Assembly: GCA_038324085.1 (NCBI GenBank)
Contig: JBBQHP010000027.1
Span: 1-64,000, forward strand
Origin: Ga0077523 sp038324085
Lineage (GTDB): Bacteria > Pseudomonadota > Gammaproteobacteria > Burkholderiales > Ga0077523
DNA: 64,000 nt
Direction: 5' to 3'
Shown: piece after piece, positions 42,084 through 49,951 of the stretch
Layout: every line of letters starts with the position of its first letter
Position numbering within the stretch: position 1 is the stretch's first letter
The notes under the pieces: generated by a model
Database searches by the model: none
The model's input: only the letters and a program-made list of their open reading frames with translations
Told to the model about the DNA's origin: nothing
Translations under genes and position numbers: made by a program

Positions 42084-44114
42084 TCAAGCAGACACCATGC
42101 CGTTATGTCGCAGTAGCGCATCGATCTGCGGTTCGCGGCCGCGAAACGCGCGGAAAGACTCGAGTGCCGGCCGGCTGCCGCCCACGCCCAGGATCTCTTT
42201 CAAGAAGCGCTGGCCGATATGGGGGTCGAGTACGCCGTGTTCCTCGAACAGACTGTAGGCATCCGCAGACAGTACTTCGGCCCATTTGTAGCTGTAGTAG
42301 CCGGCCGCATACCCGCCCGCGAAGATATGCGAGAAGCTGTGCGAGAAACGGTTGTAGGTGGGTGGTACCAGGACCGCGATCTCGGAGCGCACCTCGTCCA
42401 GGATCTGCATGGGGCCCACGTCGCCGTTCGGATCAAGCTCGTGGTGAATGCGCATGTCGAACAGCGCGAACTCGATCTGCCGTAGCGTCTGCAATCCGCT
42501 CTGGAAATTCTTCGCCTCGAGCATCTTGTCGAACAATGCACGCGGCAGGGGTTCGCCGGTTTCGATGTGCCGGGTCATTCCGGACAGGACGTCCCACTCC
42601 CAGCAGAAATTCTCCATGAACTGGCTGGGTAACTCGACCGCATCCCACTCGACCCCGTTGATTCCGGACACGGCGAGATCCTCCACCTGCGTGAGCAGAT
42701 GATGCAACCCGTGTCCGAATTCGTGGAACAGCGTGATGACTTCGTCATGCGTGAACAGGGCCGAACGTCCGGGCATCGGCGCGGAGAAATTGCAATTGAG
42801 ATAGGCCACGGGCTGCTGGATTCCGCCCGCTATGCGCCGCCGCGCCATGGCCTCGTCCATCCATGCTCCACCGCGCTTCGTCGGGCGGGCGTACAAGTCC
42901 ATGTAGAACTGACCGACCATCCGTCCGGCGCCGTCCGTGATGCGGAAGAAATGAACGTCCGGATGCCACACCGGCGCCTCGTCGGCCGCGATCGAGAGTC
43001 CGTAGAGCGTCTCGACGACCTTGAACATTCCGGCAATCACGCGCTCTTCCGGGAAATACTGCTTCACTTCCTGCTCGGAGAAAGCGTAGCGGGCCACGCG
43101 GAGTTTTTCGGAGGCCCACGGGATGTCCCAGGCCGCAAGTTCCGGCAATCCCAGTGTGTCGCGCGCGAACGCGCGCAGATCGTCCAAGTCCCGCCGTCCG
43201 AAGGTCCTCGCACGGGCGGCAAGATCACGCAGGAAGGTGAGGACCTGTGCCGGCGACTCCGCCATCTTGGGTTCGAGCGATACGTCGGCGAAACTGCCGT
43301 AGCCGAGCAACTGCGCCTGCTCTCGACGCAAGGCGAGGATCTCGCCGATCAGCGAGGTATTGTCGTGCCCGGGGGCGCCCAGTTCGGAGGCGCGCGTGAC
43401 ATACGCGCGGTACATCGTTTCGCGCAACGGTCGGTGCGTCGCGTACTGCATCAGCGGCAGGTACGAGGGCATGTGGAGCGTGAATTTCCAGCCCACCTTT
43501 CCGTCCGCGATGGCCGCTTCGGCGGCGGCTGCGAGCACATCGTCCGGAATTGCGTCGACCTCGCTCGCATCCGTCACGAGATGAGAGAAGGCATTGGTTG
43601 CATCGAGAACATTGTCGCTGAACCGCGACGACAGTTCCGACAAGCGCTCTGCCACCGCCTTGAAGCGCGACTTCATTTCTTCGGACAGCTCCGCACCACC
43701 CAGGCGGAAGTCGCGCAGGCGATTCTCGACCACCCGCCGACGTGCCGGGACGAGCTGCGCGAACCCGGGCGAGGCGTGGATTGCCCGGTATTTCCGGAAC
43801 AGTCCCTCATGCTGCGAGAGCTCCGATCCGTACTGCGACAATTTGGGCAGGTTGGCGTTGTACACCTCGCGCAACTCCGGCCCGTTCATCACCGCATTCA
43901 TGTGCGCCACCTGGCCCCATGCCCGATAGAGCCGCTCGTTCGCGTCCTCGAGCGGCTGGACGAAGTTGTCCCAGGATGCGGTCGCGACATCGCTTGCCAA
44001 CTTCGCGATCAGTGAGCGATTCTCGGCGAGGAGGGAATCGACGGCAGGTCCCACGTGTTCCGCCTCGAACTCGGAAAAGCGCGGGAGACCGGAAAAATCG
44101 AGCAACGGGTTCAT
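42084..44114 (-). CDS. prlC: Oligopeptidase A (M3 family)
   Basis: 676 residues, M3A metallopeptidase. The zinc site is LFHEFGHGLHHLLTQ with His464 and His468 as ligands and Glu465 as catalytic base; the third ligand is in NGVEWDAVELPSQFMENFCWE. It degrades signal peptides and short peptides in the cytoplasm. ATG 44114 overlaps the pyrC' stop by four bases, so it is translated with the pyrimidine genes, which is not an obvious functional partnership. Confidence 0.95.
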   Translation of the reverse strand: MNPLLDFSGLPRFSEFEAEHVGPAVDSLLAENRSLIAKLASDVATASWDNFVQPLEDANERLYRAWGQVAHMNAVMNGPELREVYNANLPKLSQYGSELSQHEGLFRKYRAIHASPGFAQLVPARRRVVENRLRDFRLGGAELSEEMKSRFKAVAERLSELSSRFSDNVLDATNAFSHLVTDASEVDAIPDDVLAAAAEAAIADGKVGWKFTLHMPSYLPLMQYATHRPLRETMYRAYVTRASELGAPGHDNTSLIGEILALRREQAQLLGYGSFADVSLEPKMAESPAQVLTFLRDLAARARTFGRRDLDDLRAFARDTLGLPELAAWDIPWASEKLRVARYAFSEQEVKQYFPEERVIAGMFKVVETLYGLSIAADEAPVWHPDVHFFRITDGAGRMVGQFYMDLYARPTKRGGAWMDEAMARRRIAGGIQQPVAYLNCNFSAPMPGRSALFTHDEVITLFHEFGHGLHHLLTQVEDLAVSGINGVEWDAVELPSQFMENFCWEWDVLSGMTRHIETGEPLPRALFDKMLEAKNFQSGLQTLRQIEFALFDMRIHHELDPNGDVGPMQILDEVRSEIAVLVPPTYNRFSHSFSHIFAGGYAAGYYSYKWAEVLSADAYSLFEEHGVLDPHIGQRFLKEILGVGGSRPALESFRAFRGREPQIDALLRHNGMVSA

Positions 44115-45409
44115 GGTTTCCTGTCAGGAGGAGGCGGGGATTCGTAAACCAGGCGACCGCCCACCAGCGTGGCGCAAACGCGGCCCTGGAGCTCGTAACC
44201 CGTGAAAGGTGTGTTCTTGCCCTGGCTTTTCAAGGCCGAAGGCTCCACGCGCCACCAGGCATCGCGATCGAAGACGCACAGATCTGCTGCGGCACCAGGT
44301 GCGAGCGAGGGAGCCGGCAGGTTCAACAGGCGCGCCGGGCCCGAGGTCACGCGCTCCAGGATTCGCGCGAGCGGCAAGTTCGCTTCAGCGCCCCATTTGA
44401 GCGCCAGCGGCAGCAGCAACTCGAGTCCTGTGGCGCCAGGCTCAGCTTCCCCGAACGGTAATTGCTTGCCGTCATCGTCGATCGGGGTGTGGTCCGAGCA
44501 GATGGCATCGATCGTACCGTCGGCGAGGCCGCGGACGAGTGCTTCGCGATCGCGCAAGCTGCGTAGCGGGGGCGACAAGCGGCAATGGGCATCGAAGTAG
44601 CCGATGTCCATCTCGGACAGGTGGATATGATGAGCAGAGACATCGCAGGTCACGGGCAGGCCATCGGCGCGCGCCTTGCGCACCATCTCCACGCCCTCGG
44701 TCGTGGACAGGCGGCACAGGTGCACGCGTGCGCCGGTTTCGCGCGCGAGCAACAGTATGGCTGCGATCGCAATGGTCTCCGCGACCGCTGGAATTCCGGC
44801 GAGACCCAGTCTCGTCGCGACTTCGCCATCGTGGGCGACGCCGCCTGCGGCGAGTCCGGGATCCTCCGGCCGCAGCCAGACCGGGAAGCCGAAGGTCGTC
44901 GCATACTGCAGGGAGCGCCAGAGCACCGTGAGATCCGCGAACGGACGATCGTCCTGCGAGAACGCCACGCAGCCGGCTTCCGTGAGCTCCGCCATTTCGG
45001 TCAGGCGCTCGCCGCGCAATCCCTGGGTCAGGGCGCCGATCGGATGCACGTGGGCCAGCCTGAGACTGGCCGCGCGGCGTTTCAGCATCTCGACCAGACC
45101 CGGTTCGTCGAGCGGCGGCTCGGTGTCCGGGGGACATGCGAGAGTTGTGACGCCGCCCGCCACGGCCGCGGCCAATTCGCTTTCGAGCGTTGCACGGTAC
45201 TCGAAACCCGGCTCCCGCAATCGCGCCGACAGATCCACGAGTCCCGGACAGACCACTTTCCCGGTCGCGTCGATGACGCGATCCACCCTGAAGCCTGCGG
45301 GGATGGCGCCCTCATCAACGATGGTCTCTCCGGCAACAAAAAGATCCGCCTTGTGCTCGGTCCCTGCGACGGGATCGACCAGCAGACCGTTGGCGATCCG
45401 CAGGTTCAT
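44111..45409 (-). CDS. pyrC': Dihydroorotase-like protein, probably non-catalytic (PyrC')
   Basis: 432 residues, amidohydrolase fold of class I dihydroorotases. The metal motif normally reading DLHVHLREPG is DLSARLREPG here, so both HxH histidines are gone (Ser61, Arg63); other sites remain (DVSAHHIHLSE, CSDHTPIDDD). In Pseudomonas the pyrB-linked PyrC' has lost its zinc ligands and serves as a structural subunit for aspartate transcarbamoylase. The same four-base overlap with pyrB is seen here. So I infer a scaffold role, with an active DHOase elsewhere in the genome. Confidence 0.85.
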   Translation of the reverse strand: MNLRIANGLLVDPVAGTEHKADLFVAGETIVDEGAIPAGFRVDRVIDATGKVVCPGLVDLSARLREPGFEYRATLESELAAAVAGGVTTLACPPDTEPPLDEPGLVEMLKRRAASLRLAHVHPIGALTQGLRGERLTEMAELTEAGCVAFSQDDRPFADLTVLWRSLQYATTFGFPVWLRPEDPGLAAGGVAHDGEVATRLGLAGIPAVAETIAIAAILLLARETGARVHLCRLSTTEGVEMVRKARADGLPVTCDVSAHHIHLSEMDIGYFDAHCRLSPPLRSLRDREALVRGLADGTIDAICSDHTPIDDDGKQLPFGEAEPGATGLELLLPLALKWGAEANLPLARILERVTSGPARLLNLPAPSLAPGAAADLCVFDRDAWWRVEPSALKSQGKNTPFTGYELQGRVCATLVGGRLVYESPPPPDRKP

Positions 45410-46359
45410 CCGCCCCCCGCGAGGATTGCCATCACCGCCATGCGCACCGCGATGCCGAAGGTGACCTGGGGCAGGATCACCGACTGGCTTCCGTCGGCCA
45501 CCGCCGAATCGATCTCGACGCCGCGGTTCATGGGACCGGGGTGCATCACTATGGCGTTGCTCGCGGCCACGGCGAGACGTTCTTCGGTGAGACCGTAGGA
45601 CTTGAAGAATTCCTGGGCCGACGGCAGGAGCGCGCCGTTCATGCGCTCGTTCTGCAGCCTGAGCATCATGACCACGTCCACGTCCTTCAAGCCGGTTGCC
45701 ATGTCGTGGAACACGCGTACGCCGAGCTTCTCGACCTGGGCAGGCATCAGCGTGCGCGGCCCGACCACACGCACCTCGGGCACGCCAAGGGTGGTCAGCG
45801 CGTGGATCTCCGAGCGCGCGACGCGCGAATGCAGGATATCGCCGACAATGGCGATCTTGAGATTCGAGAACTCGCCCTTGTAGTGGCGAATCGCGAAGAC
45901 GTCGAGCAGTGCCTGGGTCGGGTGCGCGTGCCGACCGTCGCCCGCGTTGACGACATGAATGTCCGACGTGAGATGCCGTGCGATCAGGTAGGGCGCGCCG
46001 CTGGACGCATGGCGCACAACGAACATGTCGGCGTGCATTGCGGCGAGATTCGCCACGGTATCGATCAGCGACTCGCCCTTCGTCTGGGACGAGGTGGCGA
46101 TATTCAGGTTGACCACGTCGGCTGACAATCGCTTGGCCGCGATCTCGAAAGTCGTGCGGGTGCGGGTCGATGGCTCGAAGAAGAGATTGAACACCGATTT
46201 GCCGCGCAGCAGCGGTACCTTCTTGATCTCGCGCTCGCTCACCGGCAGGAACGATCGCGCCGTGTCCAGGATGTGAATGACCACATCCTGCGGCAGACCC
46301 TCAATGGAAAGCAGATGTTGAAGTTCGCCGTGCTGATTGAGCTGGGGATTACGCGGCAC
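45406..46359 (-). CDS. pyrB: Aspartate carbamoyltransferase catalytic subunit
   Basis: 317 residues. NLFFEPSTRTRTTFEIAAKRL is the carbamoyl-phosphate site; SQTKGESLIDTVANL has the catalytic Lys; GDGRHAHPTQALLD and MLRLQNERM complete the aspartate site. It makes N-carbamoyl-aspartate, the first committed pyrimidine step. Start GTG 46359 lies 11 bases inside pyrR; the long upstream frame overlaps pyrR. No pyrI is nearby, as expected where PyrC' forms the complex. Confidence 0.93.
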   Translation of the reverse strand: MPRNPQLNQHGELQHLLSIEGLPQDVVIHILDTARSFLPVSEREIKKVPLLRGKSVFNLFFEPSTRTRTTFEIAAKRLSADVVNLNIATSSQTKGESLIDTVANLAAMHADMFVVRHASSGAPYLIARHLTSDIHVVNAGDGRHAHPTQALLDVFAIRHYKGEFSNLKIAIVGDILHSRVARSEIHALTTLGVPEVRVVGPRTLMPAQVEKLGVRVFHDMATGLKDVDVVMMLRLQNERMNGALLPSAQEFFKSYGLTEERLAVAASNAIVMHPGPMNRGVEIDSAVADGSQSVILPQVTFGIAVRMAVMAILAGGG

Positions 46360-46855
46360 CGTCGCTCCGGGTGATGGCGAGGGACAAGCGCCCGTCGGGA
46401 CTGCGTTCGAGTATGACCACGTCGGTCTCGTCCACCACAAGGGCACCACCCACGAAGTCCGCTGCGATCGGGAGTTCGCGACCGGCGCGGTCGACGAGCG
46501 TCGCAAGGCGTACCCGCGCCGGCCGTCCGTAGTCGAACAGTACGTTGAGCGCTGCCCGTATCGTTCGCCCGGTGTAGAGAACGTCATCGATCAGCACGAT
46601 GTCGCAACCCTCGACCTCAAAGGGTAGCGTGGATGGGCGCACGTCGGACTTGAGTCCGCGACTTTCGTAGTCGTCGCGGTAGAAGGCAACGTCGACCGTG
46701 CCGATCGGTAGCGGGAGGGCGAGCGCCTCCCGCAGTCGCTCCGCGAGCCAGACTCCGCCACTGTGGATGCCGACCAGGGCGGTGGCGGCGTTCACCTGGC
46801 CACGCATGGAACTGACGAGGCTCGCGAATAGCGCCTCCGCCTCAGGCACAGGCAT
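46349..46855 (-). CDS. pyrR: PyrR regulator / uracil phosphoribosyltransferase
   Basis: 168 residues, type I phosphoribosyltransferase fold. VLIDDVLYTGRTIRAALNVL is the PRPP-binding motif; LVGIHSGGVWLAERL, DVAFYRDDYESRG, and FVGGALVVDETDVVIL fit PyrR. In Bacillus PyrR attenuates pyr mRNA by binding a leader stem-loop; in proteobacteria the role in regulation is less clear. It overlaps ruvX by 14 bases and pyrB by 11, and no obvious leader attenuator is possible inside such a tight array. Confidence 0.88.
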   Translation of the reverse strand: MPVPEAEALFASLVSSMRGQVNAATALVGIHSGGVWLAERLREALALPLPIGTVDVAFYRDDYESRGLKSDVRPSTLPFEVEGCDIVLIDDVLYTGRTIRAALNVLFDYGRPARVRLATLVDRAGRELPIAADFVGGALVVDETDVVILERSPDGRLSLAITRSDGAA

Positions 46856-47309
46856 GCGGAGTCTCGAAAAAGGATTGGAGTATCTCCTGGGCGGCTGCCT
46901 GGTCGAGAACCGCCTTGCGTCGGATACCGTGCACGCCTGCCTCGGCCAACGCGCGCTCGCCGGCGTTCGACGTCAGCGTCTCATCGACGTAGATCACGGG
47001 CAGACCAAATCGTCCGTGCAACTGGCCGCCGAACTTTCTTACTGCCGGCGCAAGAGCGTGCTCCTCGCCGTCGTCGAGCATCGGCATGCCGACCACGAAC
47101 AGAACCGGTTGCCACTCGGTCACGAGGCGCTCTACGCGGCGCATGCGCTCGACGCGATCGGCGCCGTCGATGGTAGTGACGGGGTGGGCGATGCCGACGG
47201 TCATGTCGCCCACGGCGACGCCGGTACGGCGCAGTCCGAAATCGAATGCGAGCACGGCACCGTGGCGGGGTGCCGGCGCCCCGAGCGGTGGGGGGACATG
47301 ATCAGGCAT
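46842..47309 (-). CDS. ruvX: Putative pre-16S rRNA nuclease YqgF/RuvX
   Basis: 155 residues, RNase H-like fold. VLAFDFGLRRTGVAVGD has the first catalytic Asp, PVLFVVGMPML the second strand, VIYVDETLTSNAGERAL the Glu, and LDQAAAQEILQSFF the closing helix with the third Asp. It trims the 5' end of 16S rRNA precursor; older notes call it a Holliday-junction resolvase. It overlaps algH by eight bases, the usual yqgE-yqgF pair. The extra N-terminus PDHVPPPLGAPAPRH precedes the domain. Confidence 0.9.
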   Translation of the reverse strand: MPDHVPPPLGAPAPRHGAVLAFDFGLRRTGVAVGDMTVGIAHPVTTIDGADRVERMRRVERLVTEWQPVLFVVGMPMLDDGEEHALAPAVRKFGGQLHGRFGLPVIYVDETLTSNAGERALAEAGVHGIRRKAVLDQAAAQEILQSFFETPHACA

Positions 47310-47862
47310 GCCCGGCGACGTCGGACAGGGTCGCGAGATTGACCCCCAAAAGGCTCATGGCCGCCGTCAGCCGGTGCTGCGGGGGCGTGGCGAAAATGAC
47401 GTCGGGCATGGCGGCGACGGTGAGCCAAGCGTTCTGCTTCAGCTCCTCTTCCAGCTGGCCGGGTGCCCAGCCAGCGTAGCCGAGCGACACGAGCAGGCTG
47501 CCCGGACCATTGCCTTCGGCCACGGCCTGCAGGATGTCGCGCGAAGTCGTCAGGCCGACGTCACCGTGGACCGACAGGGTCGACTGCCAGTCCCCGATCG
47601 GCCGATGCAGGACGAACCCGCGGTCTGTTTGTACCGGCCCGCCGAAATACACCGGCGCGTCCACGAGCAACTCGTTACCCGGTTCGATCTCGATCTGTTC
47701 GAGCAGCGAGCGCAGCGTCATATCGGTCGGTCTGTTCACGACGACGCCCAGCGCGCCCTGGTCGTTGTGCTCGCAGATGTAGGTCAGGGATCTTGCGAAA
47801 TTGGGATCCACCATGCCGGGCATGGCGATCAGGAAATGATGCGTGAGATTGACGAAGTCCAT
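47302..47862 (-). CDS. algH: YqgE/AlgH family protein
   Basis: 186 residues, DUF179: LTHHFLIAMPGMVDPNFARSL, YICEHNDQGALGVVVNRP, VYFGGPVQTDRGFVLH, and the closing ALGYAGWAPGQLEEEL-type motif (LVSLGYAGWAPGQL). Structure known, biochemical role not; in Pseudomonas, AlgH affects alginate transcription. It leads the chain algH-ruvX-pyrR-pyrB-pyrC'-prlC and diverges from the sigma-factor operon across 46 bases. Confidence 0.92.
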   Translation of the reverse strand: MDFVNLTHHFLIAMPGMVDPNFARSLTYICEHNDQGALGVVVNRPTDMTLRSLLEQIEIEPGNELLVDAPVYFGGPVQTDRGFVLHRPIGDWQSTLSVHGDVGLTTSRDILQAVAEGNGPGSLLVSLGYAGWAPGQLEEELKQNAWLTVAAMPDVIFATPPQHRLTAAMSLLGVNLATLSDVAGHA

Positions 47863-47908
47863 GGGCCTCCTTCGCGCCGTATTCTAGCCCCCGGCGACAG
47901 GGTTTTCG

Positions 47909-48556
47909 ATGTCTGGGAACGCGACAGTTGGTGCTACCATCCCCGAGACCGGTCTGACCGCGTCCACCGACTCATTCACGGGCGAATGCAATCTGGCTAC
48001 CGAACAGGAGATCGCGGACTTCCTCGCGGAGGTGGAGCGCAGGGCTTTCAAGCAGGCCATGTTCGCCGTTCGCGACGAACACTCAGCGCTCGATGTGGTG
48101 CAGGATGCCATGCTCAAGCTCGCGGATCGCTACGCCGGGAAGCCCGCTGCGGAATTGCCGCTGCTGTTTCAGCGCATCCTGCAGAACACGATCAGGGACT
48201 ACTATCGGCGGCAGAAGGTTCGATCGCTGTGGACAACTTTGCTGTCAGCACTGGCGCCCGCCGAAGATCCGGATGCCGATCCGCTCGACCACATGCGCCT
48301 CGATGTCGGAGCCAATCGCGATGGCGGCCCGGCGGATCTGGCGGAGCGCGCCCAGGTCGCCCGCCTCATCGGCCAGGCCATAGAGAAGCTCCCCGGGCGT
48401 CAACGCGAGGCTTTCATTCTCCGTTACTGGGAAGAACTTGACGTGGCGGAGACTGCCGCCGCGATGGGTTGTTCGCAAGGTAGTGTGAAGACACACTGCT
48501 CGCGTGCGACCCACTCCATCGCCACCTTCCTGCGGGAAAAGGGCATCGAACCATGA
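47909..48556 (+). CDS. ECF-like RNA polymerase sigma factor
   Basis: 215 residues. Region 2 spans roughly 45-95 (ALDVVQDAMLKLADRYAG, NTIRDYYRRQKVRS, the -10 recognition part) and region 4 roughly 155-212 (LPGRQREAFILRYWEELDVAETAAAMGCSQGSVKTHCSRA, a clear HTH for the -35). The intervening linker is long (WTTLLSALAPAEDPDADP...). No region 1 or 3. The conserved part starts at ATEQEIADFLAEVERRAFKQ, so the first ~30 residues are extra. It heads a four-gene operon with DUF3619, DUF3106 and RDD, which may encode its regulator and targets. Start uncertain. Confidence 0.88.
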   Translation: MSGNATVGATIPETGLTASTDSFTGECNLATEQEIADFLAEVERRAFKQAMFAVRDEHSALDVVQDAMLKLADRYAGKPAAELPLLFQRILQNTIRDYYRRQKVRSLWTTLLSALAPAEDPDADPLDHMRLDVGANRDGGPADLAERAQVARLIGQAIEKLPGRQREAFILRYWEELDVAETAAAMGCSQGSVKTHCSRATHSIATFLREKGIEP

Positions 48557-48936
48557 ACGAGCGCGATCTGGGCGCCAAACTCAAGCGCAATCTCGACGCC
48601 AGCCTCGAGAATCTGCCTCCCCGCGTCCTCGACCGACTCCGGACGGCCCGGGAAACGGCTGTCGAACGAGCCCGGCAGACACAAGGAGCGCACGGTTTCG
48701 TGCGGTCGGGTTCGAGTACGCGTTTCCTCGGCGATCATGGTTTCGTTCCGGGTGTGCGCCGCTACTGGATGCCGGTAGTGGCGCTGGTCGTCGGACTCGC
48801 AATAGTCGGTTACTGGCACGCCGCGACCGGGCAGCCGGAAACGGAAGACCTGGAACTCCTTGCGGGTGAACTGCCGCTCAATGCTTACCTCGACCGTGGC
48901 TTCGACCAGTGGCTCACCTCTCCCTCGCGACGCTGA
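48553..48936 (+). CDS. DUF3619 single-pass membrane protein
   Basis: 127 residues. A charged, helical cytoplasmic part (1-72; LGAKLKRNLDASLENLPPRVLDRLRTAR) precedes one membrane helix (YWMPVVALVVGLAIVGYW, about 72-90) and an acidic periplasmic tail (ETEDLELLAGELPLNAYLDRGFDQWL). DUF3619 is consistently next to this sigma-factor type in betaproteobacteria, and the topology resembles a small anti-sigma factor, though no ZAS motif is present. ATGA overlap with the sigma gene and 28-base overlap with DUF3106. Confidence 0.82.
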   Translation: MNERDLGAKLKRNLDASLENLPPRVLDRLRTARETAVERARQTQGAHGFVRSGSSTRFLGDHGFVPGVRRYWMPVVALVVGLAIVGYWHAATGQPETEDLELLAGELPLNAYLDRGFDQWLTSPSRR

Positions 48937-49367
48937 CGCTGGCCTCGCTGTTGGCCTTCGTCAGCCCGGCCAACGCCGGCGACGGCCCTGCGCCGTCAGC
49001 GCCACCCGCCTGGGCCGATCTCAAGCCGCACCAGAAAGCGATCCTCGCGCCGCTCGAAGCGGACTGGAACAACATGGAACCGGAGCGGCGGGACCGCTGG
49101 ATCGCACTGGTGAAGCGATACCCATCCCTTAGCAAGGAGCAGCAGGAACGGTTTCAGTCGCGCATGCGACACTGGTCGGCATTGACGCCGCAGGAACGAA
49201 CCGAGGCCCGCGAGCGCTGGAAGAAGATGAAGGACCTGCCGCCCGACAAGCGCCAGGAACTGATGCAAAAGTGGCTCGAGTACGATCAGCTGCGCGAGGA
49301 ACACAAGGACAAGCTGCGCGAGGAACACAAGGGCAAGGCGCCCGCCCCCGAGTCCGCGCCAAAGTGA
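48909..49367 (+). CDS. DUF3106 exported protein
   Basis: 152 residues. Signal peptide (HLSLATLTLASLLAFVSPANA) then a helical, Lys/Glu/Arg/Trp-rich domain with repeated WxxLxPxxRxxxR-type segments (WADLKPHQKAILAPL, HWSALTPQERTEARERWKKM), typical of DUF3106 and reminiscent of periplasmic CpxP/zinc-resistance helical proteins. It ends with an imperfect eight-residue duplication (LREEHKDK / LREEHKGK). Start GTG 48909. Periplasmic; function unknown. Confidence 0.82.
   Translation: MAHLSLATLTLASLLAFVSPANAGDGPAPSAPPAWADLKPHQKAILAPLEADWNNMEPERRDRWIALVKRYPSLSKEQQERFQSRMRHWSALTPQERTEARERWKKMKDLPPDKRQELMQKWLEYDQLREEHKDKLREEHKGKAPAPESAPK
49290..49337 (+). repeat. 24-base tandem duplication inside the DUF3106 gene
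   Basis: Two copies of a 24-base unit (49290-49313 and 49314-49337) differ by one base and encode LREEHKDK and LREEHKGK. In frame, so protein length is simply extended by eight residues. Near-identity suggests recent slippage or unequal duplication. Confidence 0.9.
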
Positions 49368-49819
49368 GGTCAGACGCTCCTTTGAACGCGACAACCCCGG
49401 CCGCCAGCGTGCCTGCGGCCGGCTTGTGGCCGCGCTTTGCTGCCATGGTCTACGAAACGATCCTGCTGGTCGGGCTGGTGTTCGTCTCGTCCTGGCTGTT
49501 CATCAAATTGCTGGGCGACGCTTCCCACGCGCCGATGCGTCACGTGTTCCAGGGCTACGTGGTGGCCGTATGCGGCGCCTACTTCATCTATTGCTGGCGT
49601 CATTCCGGTCAGACTCTGGCCATGAAGACCTGGGGACTGCGACTGGTCGGGAATAACGAGCAAGCACTCACCCTCAACCGTGCTCTGGTGCGGTACGTCC
49701 TGGCGATCCTCGGACTCGCCGCCGGAGGCATGGGTTTCCTGTGGGCGCTGCTGGATCCGGATCGGCAATTCCTGCACGACCGTTTGCTGGGCACGCGGAT
49801 CGTCAGAGCACCGATCTAG
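49364..49819 (+). CDS. RDD-family membrane protein
   Basis: 151 residues with an RDD domain: GLWPRFAAMVYETILLVGLVF (the RDD motif region, here RF..MVYE), helices at about 20-45, 55-75 (VFQGYVVAVCGAYFIYCW), and the conserved RHSGQTLAMKTWGLRLV and LDPDRQFLHDRLLGTRIV. Members may transport ions or serve as membrane accessory proteins. Start GTG 49364 overlaps the DUF3106 stop (GTGA); longer starts lie inside DUF3106. Last gene of the sigma-factor operon, 132 bases before the end of convergent lptG. Confidence 0.88.
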   Translation: MRSDAPLNATTPAASVPAAGLWPRFAAMVYETILLVGLVFVSSWLFIKLLGDASHAPMRHVFQGYVVAVCGAYFIYCWRHSGQTLAMKTWGLRLVGNNEQALTLNRALVRYVLAILGLAAGGMGFLWALLDPDRQFLHDRLLGTRIVRAPI

Positions 49820-49951
49820 CCGCACCTACGGTGGGTCGGCAATGCATGCGCCCGAGCGGCCGGCCCGGCGCCAGTCGTTGTTCACCGACTTCCGCGCTCG
49901 GATCAATCACGGCGGCCCGCAAGCCCCCGCAATCCCGGAGCCGGTCGCGGT

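Noticed and set aside
42699..44015. 438-codon plus-strand frame opposite prlC
   Set aside because: Antisense shadow; prlC has the zinc motif and full length.
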